Assembly (NCBI GenBank): GCA_900543815.1
Contig: UQST01000006.1
Coordinates: 54,387 to 118,386 of the forward strand
DNA from: an uncultured Prevotellaceae bacterium
Lineage (GTDB): Bacteria; Bacteroidota; Bacteroidia; Bacteroidales; Bacteroidaceae
Reading direction: 5' to 3'
DNA length: 64,000 nt
In this document: piece by piece, positions 18,301-25,039 of the stretch
Layout of the letters: each line of letters starts with the position of its first letter
Numbering within the stretch: position 1 is the stretch's first letter
Notes under the pieces: model-generated
What the model was told of the DNA's origin: nothing
Seen by the model: only the letters and a program-made list of their open reading frames with translations
Database searches by the model: none
Made by a program: the position numbers and the translations under genes

Positions 18301-18539
18301 GGGGTGCAGAGGACGGCGCAGCGTTCACCAACAAGGCAGGACGTGCCTATCTGGCCATCGAGAAGACAGAAGCAGCCGTGAAGGGCTTCTCCATCACCGA
18401 CCTCGAGACCGGCATCGGCCACGTGAACGGCCAGGTGACAGCAGAGGACGGAGCCGTGTATGACCTGCAGGGCCGTCGCGTGGAGAAGGCTGTGCGTGGC
18501 ATGTATATACAGAACGGACGCAAGTTCATAGTCAAATAA
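15324..18539 (+). CDS. large secreted multidomain protein (chitobiase-like, duplicated OB-like, Big2-like) with C-terminal tail
   Basis: A 1071-residue protein with a signal peptide (MRKTTLSSTLQVFLMFLVAL). Regions in order: N-terminal beta-sandwich (30-185); a chitobiase/HEX C-terminal-like module (about 195-275; GTVYYTTDGSDPT); two similar modules of about 200 residues starting near 286 and 485 (VAEFIAAKPE/IAEFLAAKPT, LHDGTGMIQFF/VYDGTGMVQLY, YGTRVTATF/YGTRLTAVV, VTVKGVTFQ/VTVMGVTFQ), probably OB-like binding domains; a Big2-type module (about 678-755; SSSDENVATVAQDGTVT); a further OB-like region (GDGTWEHPYSP, VAGYYVGY); and the tail YDLQGRRVEKAVRGMYI. No catalytic domain is recognised, so a binding or adhesive role is inferred. 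It follows namZ but has its own leader. Confidence 0.8.
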   Translation: MRKTTLSSTLQVFLMFLVALFASGANALAEETLYKTLTFSKETNGKSISSYTETWTATIDKFTWSIANFNNNKNEWQYIKCGSKKHPSVASITNTTAFDQPVSRVAVTIDAVTATSVNSIKLIVHAGDVSSEATETIVAPEIKKGTLEFDIAHPDAANVLQLVFDCKKGSANGIVQVSKVEYYATTGGGGEVTAKAAAPELTADFSFEEASSEVTITNKEEGGTVYYTTDGSDPTTESEHFTEASKTLVITATTTVKAMATATGKDNSRIVSATYTKKEPAPTYKTVAEFIAAKPETEAKLQLTNALVYGNKDNMNIFLHDGTGMIQFFDGGKGLPAGIKYGTRVTATFAGTYLLYSGQHEMKDAKLVGEATITEAATPYGMKEVTAAEVTEEMVGQLVTVKGVTFQADKMDKGKVIVKDGETALTIYNSLRITVPTTLNTIQKANVSGFVLQYIKNENEKELQIVPVTTDFVTYTPQENTLQNIAEFLAAKPTEPTKVQLANALVYGNVENKSIYVYDGTGMVQLYNSTDKLPADIVYGTRLTAVVEGTYGCSRGQDLLKDAKLTGEYAVTKTTTPYEAKEVKAADVTAEMTGQMVTVMGVTFQSDKLDAQKVEIKDGEAALTVHNALDIALPETFVTDQKANVRGFVMQDDDNGQQTLQIIPVSYEFVTYEEKTRPELSFEKTLIELSMGETAVSANALTCNSDGAVTYSSSDENVATVAQDGTVTFVGCGLATITATAAATGSYAEGTASYKVLFLSGDGTWEHPYSPVDVINSTSIKDGDDITVAGYYVGYPGQGDAPTADKFENSAMALSSVTEGVSAENTIPAAVHKNLREGITTEDNIGQWVVITAKKNKYFGKPGINQPTAKQRIAIGKIEMDAEGYATFYSAVPAIVPEGLQAGLVTVNEQQRLLINYCYGAGEVIPAKTGVLLKGAKGSYPQVFQAANTTVPAENLLHGTITDQETAAPEAGKDYRFYKLSLDNDNQNLGFYWGAEDGAAFTNKAGRAYLAIEKTEAAVKGFSITDLETGIGHVNGQVTAEDGAVYDLQGRRVEKAVRGMYIQNGRKFIVK

Positions 18540-18592
18540 GGTAATCCCCATCCCCGCATAGCCGCCCCCGGGCGACTGTGACCGGAGCAAGC

Positions 18593-18627
18593 AAGCCCGC
18601 TGTGGAAAGTTCCGCAGCGGGCTTTTG
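18593..18627 (+). terminator. intrinsic terminator of the 1071-residue gene
   Basis: A 15-bp stem with one G-U type pair (18593-18607 with 18610-18624) is followed by TTGC. The core is AAGCCCGC pairing with GCGGGCTT. It lies 54 bases after the stop. Confidence 0.8.
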
Positions 18628-18679
18628 CATCTCCCCCATAGCGCCCCTCGCCATCCCGCTCTGTTGTGGGCGGGAAAAC

Positions 18680-18735
18680 GCAGTGCGGTGCAACGGCCTG
18701 TGCAGCGTGCTCCATTGGCCGGTGCAGCGCGCTGC
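18680..18735 (+). repeat. 22-bp-period palindrome array, copy 3 (3 units)
   Basis: Units start at 18680, 18702 and 18724: GCAGTGCGGTGC, GCAGCGTGCTCC, GCAGCGCGCTGC. It is preceded by GGGAAAAC and followed by gatatttgtccc. It lies 140 bases after a stop codon, beyond a terminator. Only three units are present, and the strand assignment is uncertain because unit and flank cues disagree. Confidence 0.85.
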
Positions 18736-18812
18736 GATATTTGTCCCACTCCAATTAGGGAAACTCCCCACAGCTTTCTGCATTTTCCTCGGGCGGTGTC
18801 GTGGAAAAGGAA

Positions 18813-18820
18813 TACCTTTG
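18813..18820 (+). promoter_or_regulatory. -7 element for the tyrosine-rich lipoprotein gene
   Basis: TACCTTTG matches the Bacteroidetes -7 box and is 28 bases before the ATG at 18849. No TTG is found at -33. Confidence 0.5.
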
Positions 18821-18848
18821 TGGCAGAACAATAAAAAAGGAATGGATT

Positions 18849-19487
18849 ATGAAGAAGATAAGCACACTCTGTATAGTGCTCTGCACTGTGATGGCCACCA
18901 CCGTGCTCTCGTCCTGCGACGACGATATGTCACGCGCCATGACCCTCTCGGGTGAATGGAGGGGTGACTTCGGCATGTTCTACGAATATGAGTACTATGG
19001 CCGCATCTACACATTCAACTCCTACGACACACGCCTGGTGTTCTATCCCGACTATGACTATGCCACACATGGATACGGCAAGCAGGTGGATTACTATGAC
19101 CAAGGCCCCTACGTGTATCAGTATTACTACTTCAACTGGTATATCGACCGCGGCGATCTGGTGCTGGACTATCCCTACGACTCCAACCTCAATACGGTGA
19201 TCCACGACTATCACATGTCCAGCAGCACCTTCTATGGCTACTTCGGCAACTCCAACAACAAGTTCTATCTGCGCAAGACAGCCGACTACTACGACTGGGG
19301 AGGCTTCACCGGCAATTACTACTACGGGCCGCGCGACAACTGGTACTACGGTTACCGCAACTACGTGAAGCGCCAGCCTGCTCCTGCCGACTCGCTCAGC
19401 CCCATCGCACCGCTGCCCTCCGACAGCACCGCCGCCCCGCAGGGACACATCGTGCGCCGCGGCAACCGGTTCGGCGGGATGCAGTAG
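18849..19487 (+). CDS. tyrosine-rich lipoprotein of unknown function
   Basis: A 212-residue protein. The signal sequence MKKISTLCIVLCTVMATTVLSSC ends in a lipobox (LSSC, Cys23) followed by acidic DDD, a pattern that in Bacteroidetes can direct lipoproteins to the outer surface. The body is very rich in Tyr, Trp, Asp and Asn (EYEYYGRIY, YVYQYYYFNWYIDRGDL, YYYGPRDNWYYGYRNY), with the start LSGEWRGDFGMFYE resembling small lipocalin-like or DUF5004-like lipoproteins that begin with a GxW motif. The last 40 residues are Pro/Ser-rich and basic (HIVRRGNRFGGMQ). The frame is also open 16 codons upstream, but the promoter position favours ATG 18849. I cannot assign a function. Confidence 0.75.
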   Translation: MKKISTLCIVLCTVMATTVLSSCDDDMSRAMTLSGEWRGDFGMFYEYEYYGRIYTFNSYDTRLVFYPDYDYATHGYGKQVDYYDQGPYVYQYYYFNWYIDRGDLVLDYPYDSNLNTVIHDYHMSSSTFYGYFGNSNNKFYLRKTADYYDWGGFTGNYYYGPRDNWYYGYRNYVKRQPAPADSLSPIAPLPSDSTAAPQGHIVRRGNRFGGMQ

Positions 19488-19513
19488 GCGGTTACAGCCA
19501 AAGCATGACGCAA

Positions 19514-19548
19514 CGAGGGGACGTGCCCATGACAGGCGCGTCCCCTCG
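19514..19548. terminator. bidirectional hairpin between convergent genes
   Basis: A perfect 10-bp stem (CGAGGGGACG at 19514-19523 with its complement at 19539-19548) lies midway between the convergent stops at 19487 and 19572. Confidence 0.6.
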
Positions 19549-19571
19549 CTATGTATCGGGGCGGGCAATGC

Positions 19572-20987
19572 TCAGAGTTTGTTCTGCTTGAGCTTCTCCA
19601 CGAACTCGTCAATGCGCTGGAGTTGCGCAGGGATGTCTATCTGCTGCGGACAGTGCGGCACACAGGCGCGACACTGTATGCAATGGTCGGCCTGGCGCAG
19701 GCGCGGCACGCTGCGGTCATAGCTCACCAGGAAGGCCCTGCGTGCCTGCTGGTAGTTCTTGGCCTGCTGGCTCTCAGGCACCTGCCCGCGGTTGACACAG
19801 CGGTTGTAGTGCGTCAGGATGGCAGGGATATCCAGCCCGTAGGGGCAGGGCATGCAGTACTTGCAGTCGTTGCAGTCTATCGTGGGGTAACTCTTGATGA
19901 GACTCGCCGTCTCTCCCTCGAGCCATTCCTGCTCCTCGGAGGTGAGTGGCTCCAGGGGCGAATAGGAGCGTATGTTGTCCTGCAGGTGCTCCATGTAGGT
20001 CATGCCGCTCAGTACGGTGAGCACGTCAGGCTTGCTGGCGATGTATCGGAATGCCCAGCTGGCCACGCTGTTCTCCGGTTTGCGCTGCTTGAGATGCGCC
20101 ACCACGTGGTCGGGCACCTTGCTCAGGCGTCCCCCGAGGAGCGGTTCCATGATGACAGCCGGTATGCTGCGCTTCACCAGCTGGCCGTACAGGTACTCTC
20201 CGCTACGCGAGCGGTCGGCATCGTTATGCCAGTCGCAGTAGTTGGCCTGTATCTGTACGAAGTCCCAGCGATACTGCTCATGGTGCTCGAGCAGCCAGTC
20301 GAAGACAGCCACGTCACCGTGGAACGAGAAGCCCAGATTCCTGATGCGTCCTGCCTCGCGCTGCTCCATGAGCCACTGCAGCAGGCCGTTGTCGAGGTAG
20401 CGCTCGTGCAGTGTCTTCATGCCTCCACCGCCCACGGCATGCAGCAGGAGGTAATCTACATAGTCGGTCTGCAGGTATCTGAGGCTGTTCTCAAACATCT
20501 TCTGCCCCTCCTCCAACGGGTATTGCTGGGGGCTGAAGTTGCTTAGCTTGGTGGCTATGAAGTACTTGTCACGGGTATATCCACTGGCCTTCAGCGCCTC
20601 TCCCAGCGAGGCTTCACTGCGTCCCTGGCAGTATGCGGGCGAGGTGTCGAAGTAGTTCACGCCATGGTCGAGTGCATAGCGGCACAGGCGGTTTATCTCT
20701 TCCTGGTCCAACTCTTCGCGGCTCACCTTCTCGTCCTTGCCCCTGCCATCGCCCTTGATGGTGGGCAGGCGCATCCATCCATAGCCCAGGATACTCACCC
20801 GCTCGCCCGTCTTGGGGTTGGTGCGGTAGGTCATCTTATCCACCGGCACGGGGTCGGTGTGGTGTCCTGCGGGGTCGAGGTTGTCATGGCGGCTGCCTGT
20901 ACCCATGCCGCATCCCGCCAGCACGGTGCCTGCCGCAGCGGCTCCCGTGGTCTTGAGAAAGCCTCTTCTGTCTATCTTACTGCTCAT
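19572..20987 (-). CDS. Tat-exported aldo/keto reductase with C-terminal 2[4Fe-4S] ferredoxin domain
   Basis: A 471-residue protein. The N-terminus has the twin-arginine motif DRRGFLKTTG followed by a hydrophobic stretch ending AGCG, suggesting Tat export and possible lipidation. Residues about 50-340 are an aldo/keto reductase barrel: YGWMRLP, NYFDTSPAYCQGRSE (Asp and Tyr of the catalytic tetrad), FIATKLS (Lys), DYLLLHAVGGG (His). Residues 375-460 carry the cluster motifs CNDCKYCMPCPYGLDIP and CIQCRACVPHCPQQIDIP. The chosen start leaves a 29-base gap to the upstream iron-sulfur membrane protein, which probably passes electrons to it. The substrate is unknown. Confidence 0.88.
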   Translation of the reverse strand: MSSKIDRRGFLKTTGAAAAGTVLAGCGMGTGSRHDNLDPAGHHTDPVPVDKMTYRTNPKTGERVSILGYGWMRLPTIKGDGRGKDEKVSREELDQEEINRLCRYALDHGVNYFDTSPAYCQGRSEASLGEALKASGYTRDKYFIATKLSNFSPQQYPLEEGQKMFENSLRYLQTDYVDYLLLHAVGGGGMKTLHERYLDNGLLQWLMEQREAGRIRNLGFSFHGDVAVFDWLLEHHEQYRWDFVQIQANYCDWHNDADRSRSGEYLYGQLVKRSIPAVIMEPLLGGRLSKVPDHVVAHLKQRKPENSVASWAFRYIASKPDVLTVLSGMTYMEHLQDNIRSYSPLEPLTSEEQEWLEGETASLIKSYPTIDCNDCKYCMPCPYGLDIPAILTHYNRCVNRGQVPESQQAKNYQQARRAFLVSYDRSVPRLRQADHCIQCRACVPHCPQQIDIPAQLQRIDEFVEKLKQNKL

Positions 20988-21016
20988 GATGATATGTCTT
21001 AATGGTGAATGAAAGG

Positions 21017-22588
21017 TCATATTTCGCGGTGCACCTCATGTCCCTCCACGTGTATGGCGCTGAGGGGACTGCTTGGGCAGAGGTTCTCACAGGCCCCGCA
21101 GCCTATGCACACCTCCTCGTTGACCACGGGGATGAGCAGTGCCTGCTCACGCGGAATGGGCTGGTTGTCGGCATCGAGCCAGCGCCGGCCGTCGAAGTGG
21201 ACCCCTTGCACGAGCGGCACCATCTGTATGGCCTGTGCCGGACACTTGCGTGCACACAGTCCGCAAGTCTTGCCGTCGCGCACAGGGATGCAGAGGTCGC
21301 GTGTCCACACTGCGTGTCCCACCTGTATGGCAGTGCGCTCCTCCACGGTCACGGGCTGTATGGCACCGGTGGGGCAAACCTGGCTGCAGCGGTTGCACTC
21401 CGGCCTGCAGTAACCACGTTCATAGCTCACCTCGGGCTGCATCAGGCGGTCGGCCTTGCTGCTGGGGCGCAGCACGTCATTGGGGCAAGCGTCGATGCAC
21501 AGCTGGCAAGTGATGCAGTGCTGGCGCATGTTGCGTGCCGAGAGTGACCCGGGAGGGGTGATGAGTGTACGGCGCATGGGCTTCTGCTTCCTCTCTATCA
21601 GGGCCAGACCGCCGTCGGTGGTCTTGTCCTCGGCATGGAGCAGGGCTGTGGATGCCAGCACGGCCACCGATGTGAGCACTGCCCTGCGCCCGTTGTCCAC
21701 CCCCTCCTGCGCAGCGGGGTTGTCGTGGGCTGGCGCTGCATCGGCAGGTGCAGCCGTCGGGGCGGCATTGCCGACAGGCTTGAGTGTGCCTATCCTGATG
21801 GCTCCACGGGTGCAGGCATCCTCGCAGTCGCCGCACATCACGCAGCGGCTCATGTCCACCGAGTGGCTCTTGCTGTCGATGCAGGCGCTCTTGCAACTGC
21901 GGGCACACAGGCCGCAACCGTTGCAGCGGCTGGTATCAATCACCGGGCGATACAGCGGGCGTCGGGCTATCAGGCCGAGCAGCGTACCCACGGGACACAC
22001 CGTGTTGCACCAGGTGCGGCCGCCCCTCCATGCCAGCAGCCCTATGACCACCAGCATGACGAGCGATACCACCAGCGCCGGAAGGCTCTTCACCCACACA
22101 TCCACGCTGTAGAAGGCATAGCTGTCATAGTGCTCAGCCAGGCCGGCCAGGGCATTGTTGCCCATCTTGTAGAGCGGTGCCACCAGACTTCCCACTATCC
22201 TGCCATAGGTGCCATAGGGCATCAGCAGCGACGCCGCCCAGCCGAGGTTGAGCATCAGCATCAGGCCGGCAAATGCCAGGCATGCGTAGCGCAGGATGTT
22301 CCGCGCCTCGCTGTATCTGTACTTGAAGCGCTTCCGGCGGAGCCGTGCGATGGCATCCTGCATCACACCCAGGGGGCAGATGACCGAACAATAGATGCGC
22401 CCCAGCAGCAGGGTGAGCGCTACGATGAAGAGCAGCGCCCCCACATTGAGGGCCAGCACAGCGGGCATGAACTGTATGCGGGCCATCCATCCCAGATAGG
22501 TGTGAGCCGCCCCTGTGAAGTCGAGCAGCAGCCAGGTGATGAGCACCCAGAACACCACGGCAAGCGTTGTACGGATTTTGCGAAACAT
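21017..22588 (-). CDS. NapH/CcoG-like membrane polyferredoxin
   Basis: A 523-residue protein. Residues 1-215 contain about five membrane helices and two NapH-type motifs, CSVICPLG (about residue 72) and CNTVCPVG (about 200). These are followed by a series of ferredoxin motifs: CNGCGLCARSC, CVMCGDCEDAC, CITCQLCIDACP, CRPECNRCSQVCP, CGLCARKCP and CIGCGACENLCP. This makes about six potential 4Fe-4S clusters. Between the second and third lie an Ala/Pro-rich linker and a short hydrophobic stretch (RRAVLTSVAVLASTAL) that looks like a second Tat-like segment. The protein likely moves electrons from the quinone pool across the membrane. It is co-transcribed with the aldo/keto reductase. The start is ATG 22588 (MFRKIRTTL). 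Confidence 0.87.
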   Translation of the reverse strand: MFRKIRTTLAVVFWVLITWLLLDFTGAAHTYLGWMARIQFMPAVLALNVGALLFIVALTLLLGRIYCSVICPLGVMQDAIARLRRKRFKYRYSEARNILRYACLAFAGLMLMLNLGWAASLLMPYGTYGRIVGSLVAPLYKMGNNALAGLAEHYDSYAFYSVDVWVKSLPALVVSLVMLVVIGLLAWRGGRTWCNTVCPVGTLLGLIARRPLYRPVIDTSRCNGCGLCARSCKSACIDSKSHSVDMSRCVMCGDCEDACTRGAIRIGTLKPVGNAAPTAAPADAAPAHDNPAAQEGVDNGRRAVLTSVAVLASTALLHAEDKTTDGGLALIERKQKPMRRTLITPPGSLSARNMRQHCITCQLCIDACPNDVLRPSSKADRLMQPEVSYERGYCRPECNRCSQVCPTGAIQPVTVEERTAIQVGHAVWTRDLCIPVRDGKTCGLCARKCPAQAIQMVPLVQGVHFDGRRWLDADNQPIPREQALLIPVVNEEVCIGCGACENLCPSSPLSAIHVEGHEVHREI

Positions 22589-22689
22589 GATGATAGCGTT
22601 TGGATAAATGTTACATGGGGGCGTGCCGTGCCGCACAATAGTCATGGATATTGGTGACGATGTGCTGCCGCGAACGCGCTATCCCTATG

Positions 22690-22719
22690 CAAAAATACCT
22701 GTTTCCCATTAGATTACAA
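22690..22719 (-). promoter_or_regulatory. promoter of the polyferredoxin-aldo/keto reductase operon
   Basis: On the minus strand TTG (22719-22717) and TATTTTTG (22697-22690) are 19 bases apart, a good match to the Bacteroidetes -33/-7 pattern. The expected untranslated leader is about 95 bases. Confidence 0.65.
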
Positions 22720-22855
22720 TGGGCAAGGCACCGGTTATTTGCGCAGAGAGGGGCAGATTCGGCAAAAGAGGGCATTCGGGCGGGAAAATCGGTAAGGTGC
22801 AGAGTAGCCTGCAGGGGGCTCCTTGCCAAGGGGGCAGTATTCCGGGGCAAATGAC

Positions 22856-22933
22856 GCAGTGCGGTGCATCCGTCATCGCAGCGCGCTGCATCGGCTGTCG
22901 CAGCGCACTGCATCGGCACATGCAGCGCGCTGC
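22856..22933 (+). repeat. 22-bp-period palindrome array, copy 4 (4 units)
   Basis: Units start at 22856, 22878, 22900 and 22922: GCAGTGCGGTGC, GCAGCGCGCTGC, GCAGCGCACTGC, GCAGCGCGCTGC. Two of them are perfect 12-bp palindromes. Left flank CAAATGAC, right flank GTTTTCTGC. The array lies 45 bases beyond the stop of the minus-strand gene that ends at 22979. Apart from the promoter at 22690-22719 the gap 22589-22978 shows nothing else. Confidence 0.93.
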
Positions 22934-22978
22934 GTTTTCTGCATGTCCCCTTTGCCACTTCCCACGCATCCGCTTTCC

Positions 22979-25039
22979 CTAAATCTTCACACGCAGCTGG
23001 AAGGCCAGGTCATTGCGCCAGGGGCTGTAGATGGTCTGCAGTCCCGAACCCTGAGTGGCGGCATCCAGCACACGGCGCACGCTGTAGCGAGCCTCCAGTC
23101 GCCAGTGTCCGCCGCGGCTCGTCCAGCGCCCCAGGAGGGTGCCGTGGAGCGTCTCACCATAGAGGAAAGTCTGCCCCATCGCCCCCGAGAGCGTGGGCAG
23201 GTACTCGCTCATGCCGCTTCGGCTCCCGCCCGGACGGGCATACCCCACCACCGCTGAGAGGGCCAGCGAGGGCGTGGGAAGGTCGAGGCGGACTGCCTGG
23301 AGCAGGGAGAAGCCTGTACCACTGAGCGTATGCAGCAGGCTGGCTGTGCTCTGCAGGCGCCAGTGGGACGAGGGCAGGCAGACGTATTGGAGGCGCATGC
23401 GATGGCGCACGTTGCGCTTGTCATCCACCGTGTGACGCAGCACATAGCGCCCCGAGAGCGTGTTGCGCCTGTTGAAAGGGTGCACCAGCTGGTACTGGAA
23501 TTCCTGCCCCGTGCGGCTGGTCTTGCAGCCATAGGGAGGCCATGAATGGTGGAAGAAATCGACGTAGGAGAGCATCTGCCAACTGTCCCATGGCTCTGCC
23601 CGAAGGTGCACAAGCAGGCCGTTCTCGTTCTGCACACGGCTGCTGCGCGACACCGAAGCCGCCTGCAGGGAGTGGTAGGCAGGGGCATAATAGCGCTGCA
23701 CGGCACTGAGGGTGTAACGCGCTGTGGGCCGCCAGGTGAAGCGGTGCAGGGTGCCCAGCGCACAGGAGCCGCCCCGCCGCTCGTCACCGGCCTGCCCCGC
23801 AGGCAGTCCCTGCTCGGTGCTGACGGCCGTCTCGCCCGCCACCACGAAGCGATAGACAGACTTGCCATAGTGGAGACCCGCACTGCCGAAGCGCTTGCCG
23901 CGCGGATAATAGCGCCGGTAGGCTTCGTTGCCGGGAGCCAGCAGGCGCGTGAACTGCTGGCAGTAGCCCGTGGCGCCCAGGTGCCAACCGCCATGCCGCC
24001 AGGTGAGGTTGCCGCCATAGAGATAGCTGTCAACGTCGTGCCGGCGCTCGCGCTCGCTGCCGGTACGGTGCAGTCCAGAGGTAAGGAGGGTGCGCACGTG
24101 CCCGTTGTCATCCAGGGTGGCATCGAGCCGACGTACAGAGGCAAAGGCAGTGAGCTCCACCTCGCGTCCCAATGCCAGGGTGGCAGCAGCACCGCGCAGG
24201 AAGCGCACCTCATCGGTGCCTGTGCTGGCCCGGATGCCTGTCTGCACCCTGGCTGCCGGCGTGCTGCGGGCAAACCACGAGGTTCCGCCGGCCACCAGAC
24301 CCTCGCCGAAGCCCATGCGGAAGTCGCCCACCACAGCCTTGCGCAGCGGTCCCGTCTGCCGCACTTCGGCATAGGCACCCCAGGAATCCACCCAACGCTC
24401 GCCTGCGTCCTTCTCTATATGGCCTCCCACACGCAGGCGCTTGCCGGCCTGGAGCTGGTAGAGGGTGCGATGGTAGAGCGCATCGCCGGCATAGCCATCG
24501 CTCACCTGATAGCCACGACGGTAATAGAGCGGCACATCGAGGCGCGTGGTGAGGGTATGGACTACGGGCTGCAGGGGCTTGGTGCGGTGCGCTGTGGCGG
24601 CTGTGGCTTCACCGTAGGTGACAAAGAGGGACAGGAAGCGGCGGGTGCGGCTATCGAGCTGCGGCACCAGACGAAGCTCGCCCTGGGTCTGCAGAGGGCC
24701 GTGCAGATAGATGTAGGCATGTATCTCCTCGGCCTGCTGCTCGTCGATGAAGGGCAGGCGCAGAAGTTCCTCGCGGGTGGCGGCATTGATGTTCATGGGC
24801 TGGTCGTGCAGCATGCGCAACTCCTGCAACTGTGCATCCCACTCATGCAGGGTGCCGTCGGAGGAGGGGTCATAGCCCTCGTGCGAGTCATCGTCGCTGG
24901 TGAGCAGGCCCTCGGTATATTCCTGCACGAAGTTGTCCCACGTGTAGGACTGGCCCACCGACGGCACTGCCATGCATGAGCACATCAGCATGAGCAGCCA
25001 TCGGAGGGCGGCCACACACGTGGGACAACTGTGCTTCAC
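22979..25039 (-). CDS. helix-hairpin-helix plus beta-barrel outer-membrane protein
   Basis: A 686-residue protein. A GTG start at 25039 overlaps the TGA of the upstream GH92 gene (GTGA), a classical translational coupling, and yields a basic N-region and hydrophobic signal core (WLLMLMCSCMAVPSVGQS). Residues about 60-140 contain a ComEA-type helix-hairpin-helix segment (MNINAATREELLRLPFIDEQQAEEIHAY; GELRLVPQLD). The remaining 500 residues are amphipathic strands with many Arg, Tyr and Gly, ending in FQLRVKI, as in outer-membrane barrels. This HhH-plus-barrel architecture is common in Bacteroidetes but uncharacterised. It is the last gene of the miaB-to-HhH run. A role in DNA handling at the surface is only a guess. 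Confidence 0.78.
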   Translation of the reverse strand: MKHSCPTCVAALRWLLMLMCSCMAVPSVGQSYTWDNFVQEYTEGLLTSDDDSHEGYDPSSDGTLHEWDAQLQELRMLHDQPMNINAATREELLRLPFIDEQQAEEIHAYIYLHGPLQTQGELRLVPQLDSRTRRFLSLFVTYGEATAATAHRTKPLQPVVHTLTTRLDVPLYYRRGYQVSDGYAGDALYHRTLYQLQAGKRLRVGGHIEKDAGERWVDSWGAYAEVRQTGPLRKAVVGDFRMGFGEGLVAGGTSWFARSTPAARVQTGIRASTGTDEVRFLRGAAATLALGREVELTAFASVRRLDATLDDNGHVRTLLTSGLHRTGSERERRHDVDSYLYGGNLTWRHGGWHLGATGYCQQFTRLLAPGNEAYRRYYPRGKRFGSAGLHYGKSVYRFVVAGETAVSTEQGLPAGQAGDERRGGSCALGTLHRFTWRPTARYTLSAVQRYYAPAYHSLQAASVSRSSRVQNENGLLVHLRAEPWDSWQMLSYVDFFHHSWPPYGCKTSRTGQEFQYQLVHPFNRRNTLSGRYVLRHTVDDKRNVRHRMRLQYVCLPSSHWRLQSTASLLHTLSGTGFSLLQAVRLDLPTPSLALSAVVGYARPGGSRSGMSEYLPTLSGAMGQTFLYGETLHGTLLGRWTSRGGHWRLEARYSVRRVLDAATQGSGLQTIYSPWRNDLAFQLRVKI

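Noticed and set aside
22856..22933. CRISPR array
   Set aside because: The period is only 22 bp, the repeated part is a 12-bp palindrome with variation between units, the spacers are 10 bp and related to each other, only 3-4 units are present, and no cas genes occur.
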